From Blastopirellula marina (GTDB lineage: Bacteria; Planctomycetota; Planctomycetia; Pirellulales; Pirellulaceae), in NCBI RefSeq assembly GCF_002967715.1, contig NZ_PUIA01000038.1, forward strand, positions 232,109 to 296,108: a stretch of DNA of 64,000 bases, written 5' to 3'. Numbering within the stretch: position 1 is the first letter of the stretch; each line of letters begins with the position of its first letter. The translations under genes and the position numbers were made by a program. The notes beneath the pieces were generated by a model. The model made no database searches and was not told the origin of the DNA. It saw nothing but the letters and a program-made list of their open reading frames with translations. This document shows positions 44,379 through 52,370 of the stretch, in pieces.

Positions 44379-44513
44379 TCAATCGTCCTCATCCCCAAAG
44401 ATGTCACTCAAATTGATCAGCGTGAATTCCATTCCATGCTGCTCCTCTGCGCTTTTCGCATATTTCTTTAGGAAAGCTGCTCGGCGCGTATCGCCTTGTT
44501 CGAGATTGGGCAC
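44379..44513 (-). CDS. Small acidic-tailed protein downstream of the MBL gene
   Basis: Minus strand, GTG 44513 to TGA 44379: 44 residues (PNLEQGDTRRAAFLKKYAKS then AEEQHGMEFTLINLSDIFGD and EDD). Codon use looks coding, with a helix-like basic first half and an acidic tail. The frame extends further upstream but has no better start. It lies 43 bases after the MBL stop, so probably the same transcript. No function known. Confidence 0.45.
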   Translation of the reverse strand: MPNLEQGDTRRAAFLKKYAKSAEEQHGMEFTLINLSDIFGDEDD

Positions 44514-44556
44514 GGCGTGTTGTTCTTGGTGTGAATGATGGATAGCAAGATAAGGA

Positions 44557-45858
44557 TTACGTGATCTCGACTGGTCGCCCGTCTTCCGCCAAAACAGCGT
44601 TGGGAAAGTGTTCTCGGAACTGAGTTGGTTCGAACGTATGGATAGGGATCACGGCTTGGGGAGCGATCTTTCTTACAAAGGTGACAATGTCTTTCGCGTG
44701 CATGTGACCGCTCGTGTGGGCCTCAACGAGGTGGCCGCCGTTCTTGGTGAGTGATTGCCGGGTTCGCTTCCAGTCGGGTTTTTCTAGATAGCCCTTCCAA
44801 CTTGAGTAGAGGCAAAGGGTGTTATCGGGATAGCTGCCTGGGAAGTCGACTTCCAGAGAAGGTCGAAAGACCATGAGGAACTTGCTGGGGGATTCGACAA
44901 TCTCGCTCATTTCAATTTGTTTCGAGCGAAATTGATCGACGAGCTTGCTCAGGTTTCTTTCCTTGATGGTGCCAGCAAAGTTGTTGGGAAAGTAGACTCG
45001 AATGGAGTCGTCTCGTTGAGGCGAAGGAACTTTGGTTTCGCTACTTAGAAAATGAAGTATCGCTGCGGTGTATACGTCGGCGACAAATTTCCGGTTCGTC
45101 TTCTTCGCTGCCCGGATGAATGCAACCAGTCGATCGACGTGCTGTGGGGAAAAAGCAGCAAGCACAAGGCTGGTTGCGTCTTGGATGTAGCCAACGATTT
45201 CGCGTTCTAGATCGTATTCCGAAACTCCGTGACCATCCGGCAACCCGAAGTGAGTCCCTTCCATCAGCATCGCATCGACCTGGCGATCGGCGAGAGTGTC
45301 GATCAGGCTTCTGGCCATCCCAGGTTTCCGGCCATGGAGGCGGAGGTCCCCAGTGTAGAGCAGGCTCTTTCCATCAGCTTCAATCAAATATGCCAGGCAG
45401 CCAAAGGTGGAATGATCGACCGAATAGCCTGTGATCGCAAACGGTCCAATCTGAAAGGAAGTGCCAGGCAGCACTTCGCGAAAGCGTGCGCGAGGCAACT
45501 CGACTTGGTTTGCGAACAGCTTTCCGACAAGCATGATCTTGCTTGTTCCGCTGGTGGCATAGACGGGGATTTGCTCGTTGGTGTGATCCAGTAGGCCTGT
45601 ATGGTCCAAGTGGGCATGAGACAAGAGGATCGCGTCAGGGGACCGCGCATCATCAAATAACCCGGAAACCGCCGGGAGGATGCCACGCGATTGAAGATTC
45701 TCTTTTGTCATTCGACGAAGGGAAAAGGTATCCAGCGCCTCTCGGTTGTCGTTGAACAAGGGGAGACCGACATCAAGGACAATTCGACAGTCTTGAGCCT
45801 GGACTTCGATGCAGGACCCTCCGACTTCCTGGCTTCCTCGGTGAATGGTAACGTTCAA
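44557..45858 (-). CDS. RNase J/beta-CASP-like MBL-fold hydrolase
   Basis: 433 residues starting at TTG 45858. The MBL core has GSQEVGGSCIEVQ, zinc motif HAHLDH (81-86), His of YSVDHSTFGC, Asp in YTGDLR, then a helical insert like the beta-CASP cap, and the late HTSGHMHAKDI and IPIHTFEP motifs that complete the metal site in RNase J-like enzymes. Predicted metal-dependent ribo- or deoxyribonuclease. It sits in a run of minus-strand genes with a WYL regulator, in an island with two PD-(D/E)XK-like genes. Confidence 0.8.
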   Translation of the reverse strand: MNVTIHRGSQEVGGSCIEVQAQDCRIVLDVGLPLFNDNREALDTFSLRRMTKENLQSRGILPAVSGLFDDARSPDAILLSHAHLDHTGLLDHTNEQIPVYATSGTSKIMLVGKLFANQVELPRARFREVLPGTSFQIGPFAITGYSVDHSTFGCLAYLIEADGKSLLYTGDLRLHGRKPGMARSLIDTLADRQVDAMLMEGTHFGLPDGHGVSEYDLEREIVGYIQDATSLVLAAFSPQHVDRLVAFIRAAKKTNRKFVADVYTAAILHFLSSETKVPSPQRDDSIRVYFPNNFAGTIKERNLSKLVDQFRSKQIEMSEIVESPSKFLMVFRPSLEVDFPGSYPDNTLCLYSSWKGYLEKPDWKRTRQSLTKNGGHLVEAHTSGHMHAKDIVTFVRKIAPQAVIPIHTFEPTQFREHFPNAVLAEDGRPVEIT

Positions 45859-45890
45859 AGTGTTCGTTCTCGGGTGTTAATGTTGTTTAG

Positions 45891-46247
45891 CTAATCGTCT
45901 TCGGGTTGGTAATTGTAAAATATCCGGCGGCGGCTCTCGGTGAACTGGCTTCGCGTTTGGAGAGCCTTCCATTCACGTCCTAGTGTTATTCGCAGGTCAA
46001 ACCAGGCAACATCTTCTGGTGTGACCGGACCATCTCTCTCTGGAATCCACCAATCTCCGTGATTCGCAGTAAAGAGGGCTACCGGGAAGTTGGAACCAAA
46101 GTAAACGAATTCGTCACCAATTTGTCCCCAAATCCCCGGAGGAGTCTGATCCTTCCTGCTTTGGGGATAGGCGACGCTCCGCATGTCTTCACGGAGAAGA
46201 ACATCTAGAATCGTCGTTCGAATCAGCTCGCTTTCTTCGTCTGTCAT
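45891..46247 (-). CDS. Conserved-looking orphan protein
   Basis: 118 residues from ATG 46247 (a longer frame lacks support). Unrecognised. Mixed alpha/beta with a hydrophobic core (DEFVYFGSNFPVALFTANHG) and many Trp (DWWIPERDGPVTPEDVAWFD). Ends 32 bases before the MBL gene, so it is probably in the same transcript. Confidence 0.6.
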   Translation of the reverse strand: MTDEESELIRTTILDVLLREDMRSVAYPQSRKDQTPPGIWGQIGDEFVYFGSNFPVALFTANHGDWWIPERDGPVTPEDVAWFDLRITLGREWKALQTRSQFTESRRRIFYNYQPEDD

Positions 46248-46323
46248 GATGCGGTTGAACAAGTGAGGGGAGCACATCCATGAAATCTGTAAGTGTCATA
46301 AGATACCACTTCCGTCACGCCTA

Positions 46324-46722
46324 TCATAATTCTTCGTGGACGTACCACTTCTTCTCCACGGGGCTCCATGTCAGTGTGTAGACCGTGACCTTTTCCAAGG
46401 GCCGATTGGCCTGTGAGATCCATTCGATAACGACGTTGCATCGGTAGCCAGGCCACGACTTCTGGTCTTTGGGGCAAGGTTTCGACAAATCGTATGCCAG
46501 GATATGGGCCTTGCAGGGAGAGATATTTCGGATGTTGAAAGAGATCGGATCGCGAAGCGTTGCTGCCAGAAGTGTCTCTGCTTCGCTGTCTTCACCGGCG
46601 ATCCATTTGTTGAGTTCCGAGGATAAGTAAGCTTCCGCTCCCTCCTGAGAGCCTTCCGTCGAAGGTGCGCATCCGGACAGGAGAATGAGTGATAGAAAAA
46701 GGGTCGTCGAGAGCGTTTTCAT
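46324..46722 (-). CDS. Lipoprotein of unknown function
   Basis: 132 residues, AAGGA 7 bases before the ATG. Signal MKTLSTTLFLSLILLSGC with a lipobox ending in LSGC. Mature part has four further Cys (ISPCKAH, KPCPKDQ, YRCNVV), possibly a disulfide-bonded domain, and a beta-strand finish (KVTVYTLTWSPVEKKWYVHE). Resembles small planctomycete lipoproteins. Between the WYL regulator and an orphan gene. Confidence 0.75.
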   Translation of the reverse strand: MKTLSTTLFLSLILLSGCAPSTEGSQEGAEAYLSSELNKWIAGEDSEAETLLAATLRDPISFNIRNISPCKAHILAYDLSKPCPKDQKSWPGYRCNVVIEWISQANRPLEKVTVYTLTWSPVEKKWYVHEEL

Positions 46723-46799
46723 GGGCTGTTCCTTCGTGGGGGTAAGTAGCTGTGGGACTACTATTTACCCGAAGGAATCGGCAAAGGTGGGTCACGCAT

Positions 46800-47834
46800 C
46801 TATTCCGTTCGCGAATTCATCTTCAGAGCCTTAGTCAGGGTCTGGTTCAATTTCTGGCGAAGGGCATCCGGTTTGATCACGGTGACTTTCCCTGCCCACG
46901 CTAGAACCCAGTGCAGAATTTCATCGAGACCATCTACCTGGAAAGAGAGCAATACACGATCACCTTTGGTTTTCTTCGCCTTTTGGGTGTGATGCCAGAT
47001 TGTCTCCGTCACGATCTTGGCAGCTTCTGCTTCAAACTCAAGTTCAATATCGTAGCGTTGTTTGCCACGAAAGACGGACCAGGCATTGCCAAAGTGGTTT
47101 CGCAAGTCAAAGTCCGCAGGGACCTCTGCCGGTTTCTGTGTGGCGCGAAGGCTCTTGAAACGGGCCACTCGAAAAGTCTTGGCCTCTGTTTCGCCAGCCA
47201 TGTGACCGACGACATACCAGGCCTGTTTGACAAGGCATAGTCGATAGGGGTGAATGGTCAGCTTGACTTGCTGCGTTTCATAGGGAGATTTGTAGACCCC
47301 GGTAATCTGCGTCTGGTTGAGCAGGGCACATTGAATTGCCTGGACCGTCTCGTGATGTTTGCTATGGTCCGCTAGTTTTAGATCGAAGACCTCGATCAGG
47401 CGAAGCGCATCGGCGATGATGGTTTTCAGGTGCTCCTGCGAGGATGCCGCAAGTTTCCTGGTCGTCGGTTTGGCACCTGGTCCGATGTTCAGTCCCGGGG
47501 CTTGCGAGAAGGCGGTCGCGAGGGCTTGCCCCCAAGCTTCATCCGCAGTCAGTGCCAGAGCCGGAAACTTGTAGTCAGGCCGTACCCGAAAACAATGCTC
47601 ACGTTCGTCAAAATAATAGGGAACCCCGGCGAACTCGAGAACTTCCAGGTCTCTGCGGACTGTTCGCTCCGAGCATTCCAGTTCGTCGGCGATGGCCTTG
47701 AGGTCCCAGCGCCCTCGCGACTGGATCAGGTTCAGCACACCCAATACCCGTGCGATACGTGCATTTTGACGCACGCGTCGATCTCGATCGGGGCGGCGTG
47801 GTAGGGAAGAATCAGGAGGGGCAGATTTCGGCAT
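46800..47834 (-). CDS. WYL-domain transcriptional regulator
   Basis: 344 residues. N-terminal winged helix (~25-75, WDLKAIADELECSERTVRRD LEVLE type with the HTH recognition helix), then the WYL fold with a ligand-binding segment (IHPYRLCLVKQAWYVVGHMA) and the C-terminal WCX part. WYL proteins are nucleotide/oligo sensors that often repress defence or DNA-damage operons (BrxR, CapW, PafBC). Position within the island suggests it controls the neighbouring genes; this is inference. Confidence 0.9.
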   Translation of the reverse strand: MPKSAPPDSSLPRRPDRDRRVRQNARIARVLGVLNLIQSRGRWDLKAIADELECSERTVRRDLEVLEFAGVPYYFDEREHCFRVRPDYKFPALALTADEAWGQALATAFSQAPGLNIGPGAKPTTRKLAASSQEHLKTIIADALRLIEVFDLKLADHSKHHETVQAIQCALLNQTQITGVYKSPYETQQVKLTIHPYRLCLVKQAWYVVGHMAGETEAKTFRVARFKSLRATQKPAEVPADFDLRNHFGNAWSVFRGKQRYDIELEFEAEAAKIVTETIWHHTQKAKKTKGDRVLLSFQVDGLDEILHWVLAWAGKVTVIKPDALRQKLNQTLTKALKMNSRTE

Positions 47835-47937
47835 TAAGCAGACCTACGTTGTTAGATGAGAAGATTCGGGCGTGATCCAGGGACAACGATCAGACTTGGC
47901 AGGTTCGGGGCTTGGTGCTACTTGGTTTGTCTGATCG

Positions 47938-48603
47938 TTAGACATGCCGCATGACGGGAATGCCAGCTTCGGTAACTTGCCATATCTGTCGTGAAGTTAC
48001 GTCCATCGCCGTTAGGACTCCTCCCAGGCCACAGCCAGTATCGAGGCAACGACAGAATCCCAGGTCGCGAATTTCGCCGGGTGAATGCCCGACGATAAAT
48101 GTTTTTCCGCTGACGTGTGCCTGCGGCGGTTCCTCCTCAATCGCGGTCCAACGCAGCAATCGGGACGGTTGTTCGGAGAGTTGCGAATACCAGCAGTAGT
48201 TGGCATGTGTGAAGATGAACTGATCGGTCTCGAAGATTGGCAGGCAGGCTGCCAGGAAGTCCCAATGGTGATCAGGCACATCCGTAATAGCAGCTTGCAG
48301 AGCATACGATTCGAGCGTGAAATCTCCTCCCTGGTACATCCATCTGCCTTCGGCATGAGGGTCGTTTCGACTTTCGAGCATCATGTCATCGTGATTTCCC
48401 AAGATGGCAATGTGGCGATAGGCCTGATCGAGGCTGGAAAGGATTTCCAGGACCTGGCCGCTTTTCGGGCCGCGGTTAACATAATCGCCAAGCGTTACGA
48501 TCGTATCCTCAGTCGTGGGCTGAATCAGTTCGAGAAGGCTCAGGAGTGCAGCGGCGTGGCCGTGGATATCTCCAATCGCAATAAGTCGTTCTGGAGGTGG
48601 CAT
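47938..48603 (-). CDS. PPP-family protein phosphatase (PrpA/ApaH-like)
   Basis: 221-residue calcineurin-like phosphoesterase. Motifs in order: GDIHG (with His for the metal pair), GDYVNRGP, GNHDD, THANYCWY and VGHSPG; all metal and catalytic residues present. Bacterial PPP enzymes dephosphorylate Ser/Thr or Tyr in proteins or hydrolyse Ap4A. The window contains kinase-like proteins but no direct partner is proven. Confidence 0.9.
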   Translation of the reverse strand: MPPPERLIAIGDIHGHAAALLSLLELIQPTTEDTIVTLGDYVNRGPKSGQVLEILSSLDQAYRHIAILGNHDDMMLESRNDPHAEGRWMYQGGDFTLESYALQAAITDVPDHHWDFLAACLPIFETDQFIFTHANYCWYSQLSEQPSRLLRWTAIEEEPPQAHVSGKTFIVGHSPGEIRDLGFCRCLDTGCGLGGVLTAMDVTSRQIWQVTEAGIPVMRHV

Positions 48604-48677
48604 AAATACCTGAGGGTTATTGAAGTCGGCGGTGCGTCATGACCAGAGGCAGTGGTTTCGATTCTAACATTCTAAAT

Positions 48678-49145
48678 TCAGAAATCCTCGAAATCGGGCA
48701 TAGGGGGAGCCTTGAGATTCAATTCAATTTTCAAGTCAGACTCCATCGCACGTAGGTGTTCTGAGATCATCACTTCGTGCTCGTCGAAGAATACCTTGGT
48801 CCCACTTGTCGGAAGATTAAATCGGCGGCGGACAATTTCCAACGCCATTCCAGGCGGTGCGTCATCACCATGAGCAATTCCCCAACGCTGTTTGGCCAAA
48901 CTAACGACGCGTCCCCGAGGCAGCGCGTAGGGATTACCACCCATTCGACGAACAAGTTTCTCCGGATCTTTGCCCCACTTCTCGCCAATTACGCGAAGAA
49001 CTTCCGGCCAGATATGGACGTGTCCAATCTCACGTCCGACGGGCCTCTCCTCGAACACGATCAACTCCCAACTGTCATTGGGAAGAGGAATCCAATAGTA
49101 CGGCCCTGTGAAGGGGGCTTGGCAAGTGTTTTCAGGTGTTGGCAA
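48678..49145 (-). CDS. Orphan protein of the accessory island
   Basis: 155 residues, TTG start at 49145 with AGGTAGGA upstream. Unrecognised. An N-terminal beta part (GPYYWIPLPNDSWELIVFEE), a central helical region with YALPRGRVVSLAKQRWGIAH, and a negatively charged C-terminus. No signal peptide or membrane segment, so cytosolic. Lies 74 bases upstream of the phosphatase on the same strand. Confidence 0.6.
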   Translation of the reverse strand: MPTPENTCQAPFTGPYYWIPLPNDSWELIVFEERPVGREIGHVHIWPEVLRVIGEKWGKDPEKLVRRMGGNPYALPRGRVVSLAKQRWGIAHGDDAPPGMALEIVRRRFNLPTSGTKVFFDEHEVMISEHLRAMESDLKIELNLKAPPMPDFEDF

Positions 49146-49416
49146 GTCCTACCTACTTAAATCGGGAATGAATGCTCTATGAACAGGATGGCGAAGCCCA
49201 ACGGAAAAGTTGGGTCCAGCTCATTAAAAATAGTCGATAGTCACGGCAAGGGTGGGTCACGCTGTAATGGCATTTCCAGATTTGTACTGAAAATGTGTAG
49301 CAATTCATCGTCCACGAGGTTATCAACACGATGCTTGTATGATTGGTATGGCCGCCTGAATCCTCGTCGATTGGGCATATTTCATTCGCTAGGGTCTGTT
49401 CATTGAGGGGTTTGAT

Positions 49417-50619
49417 ATGCCTGTGAAGGTATCGTGGTACGGTGAACGCGGTATTGTGAATGCTGTCGTTGCAGGGCTCATCAATGCCGAAGTGGCCGGT
49501 GTGATTGCATTTCTAAATCAGGTTGAATGGGGAGGTGAGCCTCCGCATTTAGAGGAAATTACATCTGTTGAGTTGATTGTGGAGATTGGCTGCGGAGAGT
49601 TCGGCGATCCCGACCTGATCATTATCTGCAAATCGGGAGAAGAAGTACGATTGGTAACGTTCGTAGAAGCAAAAGTCATTTCGTACGAAGTTAGCGCTGG
49701 CTCGAATCAACTAGGCATGCGTGTCAAAGGTTACAACAGTACGATCAATGGGCAATTATCACTGAAGTACCGCTTGGCCATCGCGCTCTCGCAATGGAAC
49801 AACCCTGACGACGACCTACGCGAATCGAAAGAAATCTACGATGCCTACCATCGCCCGGGGGCTCGAAGCGGCCTAGGAGACACGATGCAACGGGCGCGTC
49901 ACCTGAAGAAGCCGACCGTTCTTCAGATGCTACATAACGCCGGTTTGGCACAACTGCCGCTGGAGAAATTTCGCTTCGTTGCTTGGACCTGGGATCACCA
50001 GGCTTTCTTCTGTCAGAATGATTTTCACGATTCGGATCACCGACCGCTGTTTCTGGATCAGAAAGGTGAGGAGCAGTGGAACAACACCCGGTCTTTGCTT
50101 GGCTGGATTGGATTCCAGCAAATTGCGGGTTTAGCTCCTTTCATAGAGCCCTTAGGCGAGGAGTTTCACAGAGCTTTCGCAACAATGAGGGACACGCTTC
50201 AACCGGCTCCGATCGTAATTGATGACTTCGAACCGATTAAAACCTACAACATTAAGCAGAACAGCAGCCAAAGCACCATCGATCAGCTTCAGACACTGGA
50301 AGAACTGGCGGAGGAATACTTCTCTGTCATACGGGGAAATGGTAGCTATAGCATCACGTACGCCGGGAAAGTGATTCTCAAACTTGTTCCTATAAAGGAC
50401 GCGCCGGAGGAGTATCTGCTGCTGGGGGTTTCAACCTCGCTAGGGCGAAATGAATGGGGAGGTCACATACTGAATGGGCAGAAACAGATCGGCGTGGGAA
50501 AAAATGCTCAAGCGTTTTTCACAATTAATTTGCCGAGTACGGACGAGGCTTTCGTAATCGCAAATGACATTATCCAGGATGTTGCCGAGGTCCTTGGAAT
50601 CAAGGCTGATGGTGGATAG
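49417..50619 (+). CDS. PD-(D/E)XK nuclease-like protein
   Basis: 400 residues; AGGGG 6 bases before ATG. A textbook catalytic signature: Pro65-Asp66 in FGDPDLIII, then Glu84-Ala-Lys86 in TFVEAKVI, with an upstream Glu in VEIGCGEF. This is the motif of type II restriction and related nucleases. The rest is unassigned; residues 170-260 are hydrophobic/aromatic (FRFVAWTWDHQAFFCQNDF), the last 90 form a beta-rich domain (SYSITYAGKVILKLVPIKD). No methyltransferase or helicase is adjacent. Likely a standalone nuclease, perhaps in a defence or repair role. Confidence 0.7.
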   Translation: MPVKVSWYGERGIVNAVVAGLINAEVAGVIAFLNQVEWGGEPPHLEEITSVELIVEIGCGEFGDPDLIIICKSGEEVRLVTFVEAKVISYEVSAGSNQLGMRVKGYNSTINGQLSLKYRLAIALSQWNNPDDDLRESKEIYDAYHRPGARSGLGDTMQRARHLKKPTVLQMLHNAGLAQLPLEKFRFVAWTWDHQAFFCQNDFHDSDHRPLFLDQKGEEQWNNTRSLLGWIGFQQIAGLAPFIEPLGEEFHRAFATMRDTLQPAPIVIDDFEPIKTYNIKQNSSQSTIDQLQTLEELAEEYFSVIRGNGSYSITYAGKVILKLVPIKDAPEEYLLLGVSTSLGRNEWGGHILNGQKQIGVGKNAQAFFTINLPSTDEAFVIANDIIQDVAEVLGIKADGG

Positions 50620-50920
50620 CTGGGTTTCTGGATAGTGAACCCCCGCGAGGGCATTCCGATGGGCCCTCTACATGTTCCGATAAGTGATACGTTCAGCGAA
50701 AAGGTATTGCCGTGAGGTAACCTGGCTAAGGTGCTTACGCAACTGGGTAACGTCGCGGCCCATGCTTGTTTCCCTCAGGAAATGGCGTCAATTGGCTGAG
50801 TTCTAAAGACGGTAGAAGGGCACGTTCCATTCGTACAAAGGGCTGGCGTGGCGTGTTATCGATGTGAGGGAAACGTTAGGCCATCCGTTACCATAGCGTT
50901 CCAGCTTTCATGACGCCGCT
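50620..50920. other. Intergenic region between the island and the DUF1501 gene
   Basis: About 300 bases after both convergent stop codons. No strong terminator. It contains only the possible micro-ORF listed at 50668. Confidence 0.4.
50668..50763 (-). CDS. Possible 31-residue micro-ORF
   Basis: ATG 50763 with GAGGGA at 7 bases spacing, stop 50668; encodes 31 residues (MGRDVTQLRKHLSQVTSRQY then 11 more). Helix-like and basic. Only the excellent ribosome site speaks for it; it could be chance. Confidence 0.2.
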   Translation of the reverse strand: MGRDVTQLRKHLSQVTSRQYLFAERITYRNM

Positions 50921-52360
50921 CTAGGCGATAATGTCGTTCACGACGTGCCCTTTCACGTCGGTCAGACGCATGTCGCGACCGGCGTAGCGGTAGGTCAGAC
51001 GCTCGTGGTCGAGGCCTAGCAGATGCAGAATGGTGGCATGCCAGTCGTGGATGTGAACTCGCCCATCGACCGCTTCATAGCCGTATTCGTCGGTCGCTCC
51101 ATGAACGTAGCCACCCTTGATTCCACCTCCGGCCATCCACATCGAGAAGCCTTTGTTGTTGTGATCGCGGCCATCCCCCTGTGCGTACGGCGAGCGACCG
51201 AACTCGCCTCCCCACAGGACAAGCGTGTCCTTCAACAGTCCTCGCTGTTGGAGATCGGCCAGTAATCCGGCAATGGGGCGATCCACCGAGCCGCAACTGC
51301 CGCGCAGCGACTCTTCTAAATTCAAATGATGGTCCCACCCGCCCATGGTCACTTCCACAAAGCGGACCCCTGCCTCGACCATTCGTCGAGCCAAGAGACA
51401 TTGGCGTCCAAACGTATCCGTTCCACCAGCCGATGGGCCCGCACCTCCGCCACCGAACATGCCTGGTCGCCGACCTTGTCCGCCTGCTTGCTGTTCGATT
51501 CCGTACATCTTCAACGTCGAGGCGGTCTCGTTGCTGATGTCCAAGACTTCCGGCATTTCGCTTTGCATTCGGAAGGCAAGTTCGTAAGACGAGATCAATC
51601 CGTCGATTTCCGGGCTGCCGCCAAGCGACTCTGCGGTCGAGCGATTAAGTGTCTGGATGAAGTCCAGTTGAGCGCGTTGGGCATCGGAGCTACGACGCTC
51701 GTTCTTCAGATTGCTGATCGTCTCGCCGGCTCTGAATCCTCGTCGACTGATTCGGGTTCCCTGGTACATTGCCGGTAAGAACGAGGCACCATAGTTCGCG
51801 GCACCACCGTTGTTTCTCGGTGGATTGATGGAGACGAACCCTGGCAAGTCAGTGTTTTCGGTCCCCAGTCCGTAGAGGACCCATGCACCGAGACTGGGAC
51901 GTGAAAACTGAAAAATACCACAGTGCAGTTGCAGGAAGGCCTGGGCATGGGCAGGCAAGTTTGTATGCATCCCGTTGAGCACACACAACTTGTCCGCATG
52001 GGTCGCTACATCCGAGAACAACTCGCTTACCCAAAGCCCACTTTCTCCGTGCTGCTTGAACCGAAATGGTGAGCCGAGCAACTTCCCACCTCGCCCACCT
52101 CCTTGGTTGCGAGGGGTTGGCTTGCCGTCATCGGCAAGAAGTTGAGGCTTGTAGTCGAACGTATCAAGGTGGCTAGGGCCCCCTTCCATGCACAAAAAGA
52201 TGACACGCTTTGCCCGCGGTTCGAAGTGTGTTTCCTTCGAGGCGAGCGGATTGGTAACGGCATCTGCGGCATGAGCCGCCTGCTGGTGCGCTAGTGCCGC
52301 GAACGCCAGGTAGCCGAAGCCGGAAACGGACGAACGAAGAAATGCTCTGCGAGAATGCAT
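50921..52360 (-). CDS. DUF1501 protein (sulfatase-like, Tat-exported)
   Basis: 479 residues from ATG 52360; the frame is open 65 codons further but this start gives the Tat signal (HSRRAFLRSSVSGFGYLAF). DUF1501 blocks: IFLCMEGGPSHLDTFDYKP, SPFRFKQHGESGLWVSELF, GLGTENTDLPGFVSI, WGGEFGRSPYAQGDGRDHN, GRVHIHDWHATILHLLGLDH. Family members resemble the alkaline phosphatase/sulfatase superfamily but biochemistry is unproven. It starts 10 bases after the PSD1 gene, the classic planctomycete pair. Confidence 0.94.
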   Translation of the reverse strand: MHSRRAFLRSSVSGFGYLAFAALAHQQAAHAADAVTNPLASKETHFEPRAKRVIFLCMEGGPSHLDTFDYKPQLLADDGKPTPRNQGGGRGGKLLGSPFRFKQHGESGLWVSELFSDVATHADKLCVLNGMHTNLPAHAQAFLQLHCGIFQFSRPSLGAWVLYGLGTENTDLPGFVSINPPRNNGGAANYGASFLPAMYQGTRISRRGFRAGETISNLKNERRSSDAQRAQLDFIQTLNRSTAESLGGSPEIDGLISSYELAFRMQSEMPEVLDISNETASTLKMYGIEQQAGGQGRRPGMFGGGGAGPSAGGTDTFGRQCLLARRMVEAGVRFVEVTMGGWDHHLNLEESLRGSCGSVDRPIAGLLADLQQRGLLKDTLVLWGGEFGRSPYAQGDGRDHNNKGFSMWMAGGGIKGGYVHGATDEYGYEAVDGRVHIHDWHATILHLLGLDHERLTYRYAGRDMRLTDVKGHVVNDIIA

Positions 52361-52370
52361 GTTTTGTGTC

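Noticed and set aside
49179..49406. 75-codon plus-strand frame before the PD-(D/E)XK gene
   Set aside because: Ser/Arg-rich random-looking translation with no ribosome site.
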